A stretch of 31,247 bases of DNA, from NCBI GenBank assembly GCA_035356975.1, contig DAORGW010000009.1, forward strand, positions 1-31,247. The letters run 5' to 3'. The notes beneath the pieces were generated by a model that did not search any database, was not told the origin of the DNA, and saw only the letters and a program-made list of their open reading frames with translations. Shown here in pieces: positions 1 through 8,793 of the stretch. How positions within the stretch are numbered: the first letter of the stretch is position 1; each line of letters starts with the position of its first letter. The stretch is from STF1-138 sp035356975 (GTDB lineage: Bacteria > Patescibacteriota > Patescibacteriia > UBA1558 > S5-K13). The translations under genes were made by a program, and so were the position numbers.

Positions 1-1
1 A

Positions 2-3000
2 AGAACATTGACTAATGTTATTTATAAGGCTGTTCCATCAATGAGTCAAAGATGCTCAAAATCAAATGTGGGATGTATTGAATATAAGGGGAATAATGGA
101 AATAACATAAGAAATGTTTTGGTAGAAGACTTTGAGAGAGGTACATTTAATCCATGGAGTTTTTCTAATGGATTAAGTGCTTATCCATCAACTGAATCAT
201 TACAGTATGGGGGTTCTTCAATGGCTATTTATACAGGTGGAGGAGCAACACAATTTACATTATCATATAATTTAACAGAAAACGGTGCGAGTATTATTCC
301 AGGAAGAGAATATACATTAAGTTTTTGGGTGAAGAAATTTAGTAATAGTAGTTTACCAAATGTAGGTGTTAATCCACCAGCCGAAGAAGTAGACGAACAA
401 GCAATGAATATTAAAAATTTAATATTTAATAAAGTAAGGGCACAAGAGAATTCAAATTTGACGTTTACCTCTCCTGTTATTGATAACGCAGAATGGGAGT
501 TCAGGCAACTAAATATTGTTGTCGCACCAACTACTATAGTAGAAGGAAATGATGTTTTCTTAATTATAAATATTCCAATAATTAATACAGATGCCGTGCA
601 AGATGGAATATTTATTGATAATATAGTCCTTAAAGAGTTTCAAAATAATTTTTATAAAATAAGAGATTCTTGGAATACTCCACGTGTTTGTGTTGATAGT
701 GATAATAACGGAAGTATTGATAATAAATATTTAGGTTGTCGTGAATATAAAGATAGAAATAAATCATCAAATTATTTATATCAGTTTAGTGATATTTGTA
801 ATCCAGAAAATGTGGGATGTAGGGCTGTTATTGATACAAAGAATTCTAAGATGCCATTTAAGCAAATATTTAATGCATATTGTAATAATGTTGGAAATCA
901 AAATAATCCAGAATGTACAAAAGATAAGTATTATTATTTGAATAATAGAGAGGAACCTATATCTGGAAATATTACAGATAGCACCATAATGATTCCCGAG
1001 GATACCATAGAATATATTATAGAAGATAATAAATATAAATGTGTTGATTCTGAAAAAGGGTGTCAGAGTTTAGCTATATTAGATAATAATGGAAAACCAA
1101 GTGATGTATTCAAGATAAACAATCCAGATAATTATATGCCAGATGATTATTTTGGTGGTCAAAATCAAATTTTGTGCTTATCTAATTATAATAATTGTGT
1201 TGCCATGAAGAAATCAGACGGAGGTTATTTATTTAAAATTCATCCAAGAGAAAAACTATGTGAATATAGAAAAGAAGATGTGGGTTCTGGATTACCGGCT
1301 GGATTTTATAAAAAGGACACCAGCGAGTCGTGTGATGGATTATTATATAATAAAAATTATGACGAATTGATAAATAACATAGAGAATACTTTAATTGATA
1401 ACTCCCCATTTCCCGCTTTTAATAATTCTTATGCATCAATATGTCCCGCAACACAAAATTCGTGTACCGCATTTATAGATCCTGAGGACAATTTGAATCA
1501 AATACCAGAAATGATTGATTTAAGCACTAGGTGGGGACTCTATAATTTAAGCGCGGATGGTAATATCGCATCTAGTGATGGAAATATTACTAATATATCT
1601 TCGGGAATTGAGTTTGATGCTGGTTCTGGAGAACTGGTAAGAAATAATTATGAATTTTCTGTAGAACAAAAACAAACTTATAAATTGGGTGGATTTGTTA
1701 AATTTGATGCGTCTTCGGAAAATCAAAATAGATTTATTTCAACATATTTAATTTGTAAAAAGAATAAGGATTCAAATGAATATTATTATTCTTCTGGCGA
1801 AAATAAATTACCATACGCACTCCCAGATCTAAATTCAAATTATTTTGTAAAAGAAAATGCAGGAAATACAGATAAATATATTTATATATATGGATTATAC
1901 ACCATAGAGCCAGGTGCAAATTTTTGTAATGTTGCGTTTTATTACGGTGGAGATGGCGGTAATATATCAATTACAGATATGTCTTTTGAGAAATTACAGG
2001 GATATTATACATATATCGATAATCAAAATATTGATAGAACTAGCTGTCAAAAACCAAATAAAGAAAACGGATGTGTGTTATTTCATCAAATTACAGATCC
2101 AACACTAAGATGGAATTCAGAAAAAAGTTATTATAATTCAAGTTTAGTGAATGGAGATTCTTATTCTGTGGGAGACTCCAATGTGCTTTTGAAGGTTATA
2201 AAAGATAGGACATGTGGAGAGTGGGTTACGTGTGGATCATCTATTAAAACAATTGATGAAAAAACCGGACAGGAAAAAAATTCTTGTATATCTTTGGTTG
2301 GATGCAATTCTTTGTCTTCAGATAATGCTCAATGCGATAATTATATTATAAGGGGTGATAAGGCGAAACCGCTCACATTTGATGATTATCAGAGAGAAAT
2401 GGGCAATAATTTATCTTGGTCGGATATGGATTATAGTGGATATTCTGTTCCCGGACTTTATCCAATTGATAGTTTATCAGCATTTCAGATTAATACAACG
2501 ACTAAAAATTATGAACTTGGAAAAACTATAATGAAAAAAAATCCAGATGGAAAAAGTTATGTATATAAGTTTGGATTAGGTGTTGACCCGGTTGAGTCGT
2601 ATTATGACTCCAATAAATATTTAGATACTAAGTATAAATCTTGTAGATTATACCCAGAAAAAGATTCTCCTTTTGTCTGGACCCCTACTATAGTTTCGGG
2701 ATCAACTACAACACAAGTTTCCGGAGATTACTATTATTCAATTCCTACATCTTTAAATCAGAGATTTCAGAATGCAAAAATATGTCAACCAAAAATTGAT
2801 AACAATACAGGTTCTATAGATTGGTCTTTGGGATTAAATAATGATTGTGATTGTAGTTATACAAAGGCTACATATAACTCAGAAAATAGTTTGTATTTTG
2901 CATACGGCTATGAAAAAATACCAGAAAAAATTTATGATGAATATGATGAGGGAGCTACTCTAAAAAAGAAATCACAGACAGATTTTATTGGTTGGCGAGG

Positions 3001-5446
3001 ATTTTGTCTTGAACAAGATGATTCATTCTTGACAACACCTTTAAATTTAATTAATGGAGGCAATAGATATCAAACGAGGTGTTTGTCCTGGTATCCAGTT
3101 GATACTGTAAGCGGTGAATTTGATTCATATTCTGCGTCAATGGAATCCAAGATTCCAGTCCCAAGTAATTCAAGTGTTTGCCTGGTTTCTGATGATTATA
3201 TTGTACCGGAGGATAGATTTTATTGTGCATATTGGAGTTCTTCTGAAACAGAGGAAGAAGCAGGTTTGTTTATGGACAATGAAACAAGCTCTGAAGCTAG
3301 ATGTAATGTTATTGCATTTATTCCCGGAGGAACAAAAATGAAGGTTAATAATCACACCGATAGTTTAATATTAAAACTTTTTGATAGTGAAAAAGCGTAT
3401 TGGTTAAATCAAAATAAATATTTATCAGAATCAATTACCAGCTCAAATCTTTCTTATGATATAGTTTATGGCTCGGATTGGGAGAATTGGTATTTGCAGA
3501 ACGTTTATAATAGTGCTTATCATTGTGGTATATATGACGACGACAGTAACGGACCAGAAGGAGGGTCTGTTGACAATAAAGTTGTTACTAATTTGGAAAA
3601 AGAAAAGAAATTTTTGGATAGTGATTTTAATAATTTTTATTCAGAAAACAGAAGTGGCAACGAGGATCTTTCCTTAATCCAAAATTTTAGAAATGTATTT
3701 ACTAATGTTAAGTTTTATTATTATGATGAGGGCGTGCAACCAAATGGTTCTACATATACTGGTGGAGGAACCGCGGGCTATGGTGTTTATGATTGGATGA
3801 GACCTGATCCTCCAAATTCAGAGCGTATATATAGAACAGATCAAAACAATGATGATGAAAATAATATTTATTTACCAATAGGGGGAAGTGTTTTAGGTTT
3901 TGAAGATCATGACGATAGAAATGAATGTGGCTATCAATCAGTTGAAGGGGACGCCTATAGAAAAGGCTGTCTGCAAGCCAAAGATCTTTTGGGTGGTAAT
4001 GTTTTGAACGATACAATACCAGATGCACATGAAGTTTTTACAGGCTGTCGATCTTGTGATGGTGCGTTTGCAAATTATTCTTGTGGATTTTCTGTTTGGA
4101 ACCCAAAGAGATTTAATTATTATGTTCATTATAATTTTGATAATGGGAATTCATATTTTGATCCTTGGTTTGTTGTAATAAGTAATGAAGTAGATGAATA
4201 TAATACCACGACGACCCCCCTACTTATTAATACATCTTGTGGTAGTAACTGTATGCAGGGATGTAATATTATAGGATTATTGGATGGTATGGGTGAAAAT
4301 GACGCAGTAATTCATTCTGATAATTATTACATTAATACAATAAGTCCAATGATAAGAGTTGCTTCGTCTACAGATATTTCAGATATTTGTATAAATTCTC
4401 ATCCAGGTGGAACATGCTCTATTATAAAAACAGGCATAATGGATGATCATTATGGGGAGAATAGAGTAATAAGAGTTACAGAAGTTTCTTCTACTGATGA
4501 TTTTGATTCTGTTTCTCAGACTACACCATTTGCCTCAAATAAAAATGAATATTTACAAAATCCAATAGCAATTCCTACTAATTCAAGTGGTGGATATCAG
4601 TCTCCTTATTTTGGTTATTATTCTGATTCAAATTTTAAGTCAGCAAAGGATTCACTAAGAAATGTATTTATAAAAATACCAGAGGTTAAAACCTGGACTT
4701 GGAATATAGATGAAAACGGAGAATATAATGGTGGTTCTTGGCAAAGTACGTCTCAAAATACGTGGGATTTAACTGTTTATAATGATTCAACTCAAAATAC
4801 ATATATTAATGATCCATCAAGCGCCCCAGTTGTTAAACAGGTGCTAGGTAATGGAGAAGGGAATACAGGAATTACAGTTAATAATAATAATTCTACAAAT
4901 ATATACGCTGTTAAAAATTTAAAGGCAGATATAAGTTTTTATGCTTATGCTCAATGGGGAAGATCTCCTATAAAAGAAATAAAATTTGATTGGTATGGAG
5001 ATGGACTTAACACATTGACACTTACAGGACCATTTAAAAATAAAAGAGCAAATTGTATAAGAAAATGCGCTTATACATATAATTCTATATTAGATTGGAA
5101 CAGTGGCAGTTATTGTGATTCTGATTCTGATTGTATTGGCGATCAAAAATGTTTTTCATATGGTTGGGGAAATGATCCAAGATCTTGTAGTGAAGATAAA
5201 TTTAATTATTCATTTGTATATGTTTGTACTCCCGATAGTGACCAATGGTATGAAAGTTGTGATGTAGCGGGTGGCGAACCTTGTTGTATATTTCAGCCAA
5301 AAGTTATAGTTACTGATTCATGGGGTAATTCCTCTCAATCAACAATACCTGGTGGAAAGTCTATTATAATAACGACAAATAAGGGGATGACGAATATAGC
5401 AAGTCAACAAGAAAATACAGGCGGAAATAACGAAGCTAATTATTGA
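2..5446 (+). CDS. Giant cysteine-rich secreted/surface protein, 5'-truncated
   Basis: The reading frame is open to the window edge, so the first in-frame TTG at position 8 is probably not the start and the N-terminus (with any signal peptide) is missing. At least 1812 residues are visible with 55 cysteines, many in a recurring C-x(n)-GC-x-x-aromatic/aliphatic pattern in the first third. Residues ~37-212 and ~500-678 look like all-beta jelly-roll modules of the carbohydrate-binding (CBM4/9-like) kind: they have W-x-F/W-G-L openings, YTLSFWVKK or YKLGGFVKF strands and a closing I-x-D-x-F strand. Residues ~1641-1786 resemble a PKD/Ig-like domain (FDWYGDG ... VIVTDSWGN) with a long Cys-rich insertion. 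No transmembrane segment is visible at the C-terminus. The VirB6-like gene follows after 70 nt. Surface adhesin or secretion-linked roles are inference; the exact family is not recognised. Confidence 0.85.
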   Translation, partial: RTLTNVIYKAVPSMSQRCSKSNVGCIEYKGNNGNNIRNVLVEDFERGTFNPWSFSNGLSAYPSTESLQYGGSSMAIYTGGGATQFTLSYNLTENGASIIPGREYTLSFWVKKFSNSSLPNVGVNPPAEEVDEQAMNIKNLIFNKVRAQENSNLTFTSPVIDNAEWEFRQLNIVVAPTTIVEGNDVFLIINIPIINTDAVQDGIFIDNIVLKEFQNNFYKIRDSWNTPRVCVDSDNNGSIDNKYLGCREYKDRNKSSNYLYQFSDICNPENVGCRAVIDTKNSKMPFKQIFNAYCNNVGNQNNPECTKDKYYYLNNREEPISGNITDSTIMIPEDTIEYIIEDNKYKCVDSEKGCQSLAILDNNGKPSDVFKINNPDNYMPDDYFGGQNQILCLSNYNNCVAMKKSDGGYLFKIHPREKLCEYRKEDVGSGLPAGFYKKDTSESCDGLLYNKNYDELINNIENTLIDNSPFPAFNNSYASICPATQNSCTAFIDPEDNLNQIPEMIDLSTRWGLYNLSADGNIASSDGNITNISSGIEFDAGSGELVRNNYEFSVEQKQTYKLGGFVKFDASSENQNRFISTYLICKKNKDSNEYYYSSGENKLPYALPDLNSNYFVKENAGNTDKYIYIYGLYTIEPGANFCNVAFYYGGDGGNISITDMSFEKLQGYYTYIDNQNIDRTSCQKPNKENGCVLFHQITDPTLRWNSEKSYYNSSLVNGDSYSVGDSNVLLKVIKDRTCGEWVTCGSSIKTIDEKTGQEKNSCISLVGCNSLSSDNAQCDNYIIRGDKAKPLTFDDYQREMGNNLSWSDMDYSGYSVPGLYPIDSLSAFQINTTTKNYELGKTIMKKNPDGKSYVYKFGLGVDPVESYYDSNKYLDTKYKSCRLYPEKDSPFVWTPTIVSGSTTTQVSGDYYYSIPTSLNQRFQNAKICQPKIDNNTGSIDWSLGLNNDCDCSYTKATYNSENSLYFAYGYEKIPEKIYDEYDEGATLKKKSQTDFIGWRGFCLEQDDSFLTTPLNLINGGNRYQTRCLSWYPVDTVSGEFDSYSASMESKIPVPSNSSVCLVSDDYIVPEDRFYCAYWSSSETEEEAGLFMDNETSSEARCNVIAFIPGGTKMKVNNHTDSLILKLFDSEKAYWLNQNKYLSESITSSNLSYDIVYGSDWENWYLQNVYNSAYHCGIYDDDSNGPEGGSVDNKVVTNLEKEKKFLDSDFNNFYSENRSGNEDLSLIQNFRNVFTNVKFYYYDEGVQPNGSTYTGGGTAGYGVYDWMRPDPPNSERIYRTDQNNDDENNIYLPIGGSVLGFEDHDDRNECGYQSVEGDAYRKGCLQAKDLLGGNVLNDTIPDAHEVFTGCRSCDGAFANYSCGFSVWNPKRFNYYVHYNFDNGNSYFDPWFVVISNEVDEYNTTTTPLLINTSCGSNCMQGCNIIGLLDGMGENDAVIHSDNYYINTISPMIRVASSTDISDICINSHPGGTCSIIKTGIMDDHYGENRVIRVTEVSSTDDFDSVSQTTPFASNKNEYLQNPIAIPTNSSGGYQSPYFGYYSDSNFKSAKDSLRNVFIKIPEVKTWTWNIDENGEYNGGSWQSTSQNTWDLTVYNDSTQNTYINDPSSAPVVKQVLGNGEGNTGITVNNNNSTNIYAVKNLKADISFYAYAQWGRSPIKEIKFDWYGDGLNTLTLTGPFKNKRANCIRKCAYTYNSILDWNSGSYCDSDSDCIGDQKCFSYGWGNDPRSCSEDKFNYSFVYVCTPDSDQWYESCDVAGGEPCCIFQPKVIVTDSWGNSSQSTIPGGKSIIITTNKGMTNIASQQENTGGNNEANY
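53..2080 (+). other. Protein-level cysteine-pair repeat region in the giant protein
   Basis: At least eight copies of a two-cysteine unit are visible. Each has a first Cys, 4-15 residues, then usually Gly-Cys (or Asn/Ser-Cys), two residues and an aromatic or aliphatic strand. Approximate first-Cys positions are 53, 683, 795, 1039, 1175, 1258, 1441 and 2044. Examples are RCSKSNVGCIEY, ICNPENVGCRAV, KCVDSEKGCQSL and ICPATQNSCTAF. Disulfide pairing within each unit is inferred. Confidence 0.6.
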
Positions 5447-5454
5447 ATAAATTA

Positions 5455-5473
5455 AGATTTATAGTATAAATCT
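5455..5473 (+). other. Small intergenic hairpin
   Basis: An 8-bp perfect stem (AGATTTAT / ATAAATCT) with a 3-nt AGT loop lies 9 nt after the giant gene's stop. It is A+T-rich and lacks a following T-run, so it is a weak candidate for a terminator, and could instead be an RNA-processing or 3'-end stabilising hairpin between the two genes. Confidence 0.35.
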
Positions 5474-5516
5474 CGTTTAACATGTCCTAAATCAAAAATA
5501 AATTTATACCATATTT

Positions 5517-8500
5517 ATGGCGTTTGGAAATAATAAAATTTTTAACGGTTTGATAAATATCATAGAGAAAATTAAAATTTTCTGGAATTCTTTGACGCCT
5601 AAAAGAAAAGTTTTTTATTTTGTTTCCTTGTTTTCTGTTCTTTGTTTTTTGTTTGTGCCAATTATCTCTAGCGCAGGTTTAGGAAAGGCTTTGTTAGATG
5701 TAGTTTTGAATTTACTTGCTGCTTTGTTTCTTGGTATAGCTTCTCTTTTTGGTTGGTTGGCAGCAAAACTCATGATTGCTCTAGTTTTTTTTGCTACGTG
5801 GAAGCATTATACAAATAATATACATGCAGTTACTGAGGGCTGGAAAATTTCAAGAGACGTTTGTAATATGTTTTTTATATTTATACTCCTTATAATATCT
5901 TTCTCTACTATAATAGGCATAGAGTCATACTCATACAAGAAGTGGCTTAGTAAAATAGTAATATTTGCTATTCTTATAAATTTTTCAAAGATGATTGTTG
6001 GACTTTTAATAGATGTTTCTCAAATAGTAATGTTAACTTTTGTTAGTGGTTTTAGAGACACAACAGTAAATAATTTTGCAAAAGGCCTTCACCTAGATCA
6101 ACTAACCAAAAAAAATGTGGGTGATGTAGACACACCGCCCGAGACGACTAGTGCTTTGGATGGTTTTGTTATAGCGGTATTGGCCTGTATAATGATGCTC
6201 GTTCTAAATGTGGTATTGGTTATTATGATAACTATGCTGGTTGCAAGAATTTTAAGTCTATGGGTTTTGGCTATTTTATCTCCATTTGCATTTTTACTTC
6301 AAGCGTCTCCTGTTGGTGCTAAATATGCAAATGAATGGTGGCAATCACTTTCAAAAAATCTTATAAGTGGACCAATATTAGCAATGTTTATATATTTGTC
6401 AATGGCGACAATTCATAATTCTTCCGACACAGGCTTATCAGCTGTAAATGGTGCGCCAAGAGAAGACGGGACGGGTGCTTCTACAAGTTTAAATGGCGGA
6501 TATTCTATACAAAAAACAAGCATGATTTTAGATTTTATCATTGTAATAGCTTTGATGATTGCAGCTATCAGAATTGCGGGATCACTCGGGGTAATGGGTT
6601 CAAACTTTGCTAATAATATGTCTAGCAAGTTGCAGAAAGCTGGTTCTTCAGCCCTTAAGTTTGGTATGGGTGGAGTGGTTGGTGCAGCGGCTATGGCCGG
6701 GAGGGGCGCAAGAAGAGCCACGTTTGGTGGATTAAGTACTGTTACTGGTGGTCAAAAAACTCAGCTTGGGCGTTTTTTAAAGGGGTGGAATCAGGATATG
6801 GATCAGGCACGAGATGATAAGGTTAGAGAAAAGAGGAAACAGTTTATGAAAAAAATGGGTATTGGAAGTAGGGCACAGGAACAAATATATGATTCATTAA
6901 GACAGCCAAAAATGAGAAGAACGGCGAGTATAGTAAAAGGAGTTGGTGCGGGAATTGCTTCCGGGGCGGCCGCTGGAGCTTTATTAGGCGTTCCGGGTGC
7001 TATGTTGGGCGGACTTATTGGTGCTATTGTTGGGTCTGTTAAAAGAGCTCGTCCAACAAGAACAGAACAAGCAGCGGGGGCTGGAGCTGTGCCTGAATCT
7101 ATTGCGGGGAGAGAATTAGAAAAAATGGCAAGAGTAGGTAAAGACGGAAGACATCATTATATATCAGATAGTAGCACTCAATTTGTTGATTCAGCAACGG
7201 GACAACAGTCAAGAAAACAATTTCTTTTACTTCAAAAATTGGGAGGTAATAATAAAAAGGCTCAATTAGCCAGGGCTGGTCTTTTAGATAGTATTGGTGA
7301 ACCAAGGCTTAAAACCGTTCCACCACCACCACCACCACCACGAGCAGGTGCCACAGAAGAAGAAACAACAAAATATAGAAATCAGGTTTCAGAAAGAAAT
7401 CAAATCATAAAAGATAATTATGCAACAATGAAAGAACACGAGAATAAATTGATTAATTTATCCCAGGGTTTAGAAGCCTATAGACAAGCAGGTGGAGATA
7501 TGACTCATTTCCAAGATATTATTAAAGAATTAAATGCGGTGGGTGGCAGAACATTCAGAAGTAGTAATTTGCCACAAAATCCAGCTACACCAGGCGTACC
7601 GGCAGGATACAAATTTAATCGTATATTACAAAGTCATGAATATGCACCAGATGTTTATGCGCCCATTGATTATAGAAAAACTGGTAAGGGTGAGTTATCT
7701 GAGCAAATGGGGAGCACAAGTATAAATGGTTTTATAAGAGAAGGAGAATCTCATAGAGATAGAATAGGTGTTGATTTTAGACAAATAGAGGATGAATTAA
7801 AAAATATAGACCCAGATTTTGATGTAAGCGCAGAGGGTATGCATTTAGATGGTAAAGAGGCTGTTTCACAAGTTACAAGTGCTTTAAACGGTGTTTTAGA
7901 TAAAGAATTAGAAGACATAGATAAGCAATTAAATGATGGAATTGCAAATGGTACTCTTGATGATCAAGCATTAACAAGACTAGGCCAAAGACAATCAGAT
8001 TTAGTTGATGCGAAGAATAAATTGTCTAGTGGGGATATAGAGAGTTTGAATTTAGTAAATAGCGGTATAAAGAGTGGCATGGATGATCGTGGTCGAACAA
8101 TGATTCATGAAGAACTTCATGATGCAGGAATGAAGAATGAAGCTCATACAGAATCTTTGGGTAATTATATAAAGGATAATAATCTTTATAGTCTAACTTC
8201 ACAATTAGGAGATATTGCAAAACAATACGATGATTCAGAAGATTTTGATCCAGCAAAAATTTATGAAAAATTACAAGAACAAGGCGGAACAAAAGATAGG
8301 GTTGAGGAATCTATAGAAAAAGAAATATCCCAGGGGGATGATAAAGAAACAGATACGGGTGAAGTCGTTAAAGAAGGTGCGGGTGGTGAAAGTCGAGATG
8401 AAGATGAAGAAGGTGGAGATGAAGACGAAGAAGCAAAGCAAAAAGTTGAACTCGGAAAGAAATCAATTTCTAAGATTGAAACACTTGGTAAAAGTATAGA

Positions 8501-8792
8501 AACATTAAATAAGACCGTTGGGGAGGATACAACAGGAAGAAAATTAGAAAATATTGCAGAAGCCCCATTTAAGAGATTAGATAGATTAAACATGATAAAA
8601 AATATTCGGGCGGTTAAAGAAAATACAGAAACAGTGGAAAATTCCACAGAAGAATCTGGTTATGATGCAATGCCCACAAAAGATGAAAGCAATGATTCCA
8701 CAGGAGAATTAAGTAGCCCTAGTGAATTTTTTACTCCCAAAAAATCAGCTCTAAATCCATTAATAGAGAGATTAGATAAATTAGATAAATAA
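5517..8792 (+). CDS. VirB6/TrbL-like polytopic membrane protein with long soluble tail
   Basis: A 1091-residue protein. Residues 1-360 carry about eight hydrophobic segments (roughly 32-52, 58-93, 113-136, 146-176, 216-242, 244-262, 281-300, 335-358). The LSLWVLAILSPFAFLLQASP stretch between them matches the style of TrbL/VirB6 channel proteins of type IV secretion. Two Gly/Ala-rich stretches follow (~383-400 and ~475-515). The rest is a hydrophilic tail: seven prolines at 602-608, an HEELH motif at 864-868, an acidic Asp/Glu/Gly run at ~960-978 and a C-terminus rich in charged residues and coiled-coil-like segments. The ATG at 5517 has no clear Shine-Dalgarno. Family VirB6 proteins are usually about 300-450 residues, so the tail is exceptional. 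It is flanked by the giant Cys-rich gene and by an unknown gene 1 nt downstream, suggesting one complex. No VirB4 or VirD4 ATPase is in view. Confidence 0.75.
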   Translation: MAFGNNKIFNGLINIIEKIKIFWNSLTPKRKVFYFVSLFSVLCFLFVPIISSAGLGKALLDVVLNLLAALFLGIASLFGWLAAKLMIALVFFATWKHYTNNIHAVTEGWKISRDVCNMFFIFILLIISFSTIIGIESYSYKKWLSKIVIFAILINFSKMIVGLLIDVSQIVMLTFVSGFRDTTVNNFAKGLHLDQLTKKNVGDVDTPPETTSALDGFVIAVLACIMMLVLNVVLVIMITMLVARILSLWVLAILSPFAFLLQASPVGAKYANEWWQSLSKNLISGPILAMFIYLSMATIHNSSDTGLSAVNGAPREDGTGASTSLNGGYSIQKTSMILDFIIVIALMIAAIRIAGSLGVMGSNFANNMSSKLQKAGSSALKFGMGGVVGAAAMAGRGARRATFGGLSTVTGGQKTQLGRFLKGWNQDMDQARDDKVREKRKQFMKKMGIGSRAQEQIYDSLRQPKMRRTASIVKGVGAGIASGAAAGALLGVPGAMLGGLIGAIVGSVKRARPTRTEQAAGAGAVPESIAGRELEKMARVGKDGRHHYISDSSTQFVDSATGQQSRKQFLLLQKLGGNNKKAQLARAGLLDSIGEPRLKTVPPPPPPPRAGATEEETTKYRNQVSERNQIIKDNYATMKEHENKLINLSQGLEAYRQAGGDMTHFQDIIKELNAVGGRTFRSSNLPQNPATPGVPAGYKFNRILQSHEYAPDVYAPIDYRKTGKGELSEQMGSTSINGFIREGESHRDRIGVDFRQIEDELKNIDPDFDVSAEGMHLDGKEAVSQVTSALNGVLDKELEDIDKQLNDGIANGTLDDQALTRLGQRQSDLVDAKNKLSSGDIESLNLVNSGIKSGMDDRGRTMIHEELHDAGMKNEAHTESLGNYIKDNNLYSLTSQLGDIAKQYDDSEDFDPAKIYEKLQEQGGTKDRVEESIEKEISQGDDKETDTGEVVKEGAGGESRDEDEEGGDEDEEAKQKVELGKKSISKIETLGKSIETLNKTVGEDTTGRKLENIAEAPFKRLDRLNMIKNIRAVKENTETVENSTEESGYDAMPTKDESNDSTGELSSPSEFFTPKKSALNPLIERLDKLDK

Positions 8793-8793
8793 T

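Noticed and set aside
8..10. TTG at position 8 as the true start of the giant protein
   Set aside because: The frame is open to the window edge and the sequence begins in the middle of a Cys-rich region without a signal peptide, so the gene is truncated by the window.
3750..4028. 92-aa minus-strand reading frame
   Set aside because: It lies inside the giant protein gene and shows no domain, signal or plausible promoter.
6413..6721. 102-aa minus-strand reading frame
   Set aside because: It is a shadow of the Gly/Ala-rich segment of the VirB6-like gene.
7320..7340. CCA trinucleotide run as a slipped-strand phase-variation tract
   Set aside because: Change in a trinucleotide repeat keeps the frame, so it can only vary the number of prolines, not switch the gene off.
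8261..8647. 128-aa minus-strand reading frame, rich in Ser/Phe
   Set aside because: It lies wholly inside the VirB6-like gene opposite its acidic run, is low in complexity (Ser-rich from reversed Glu/Asp codons) and shows no motif.
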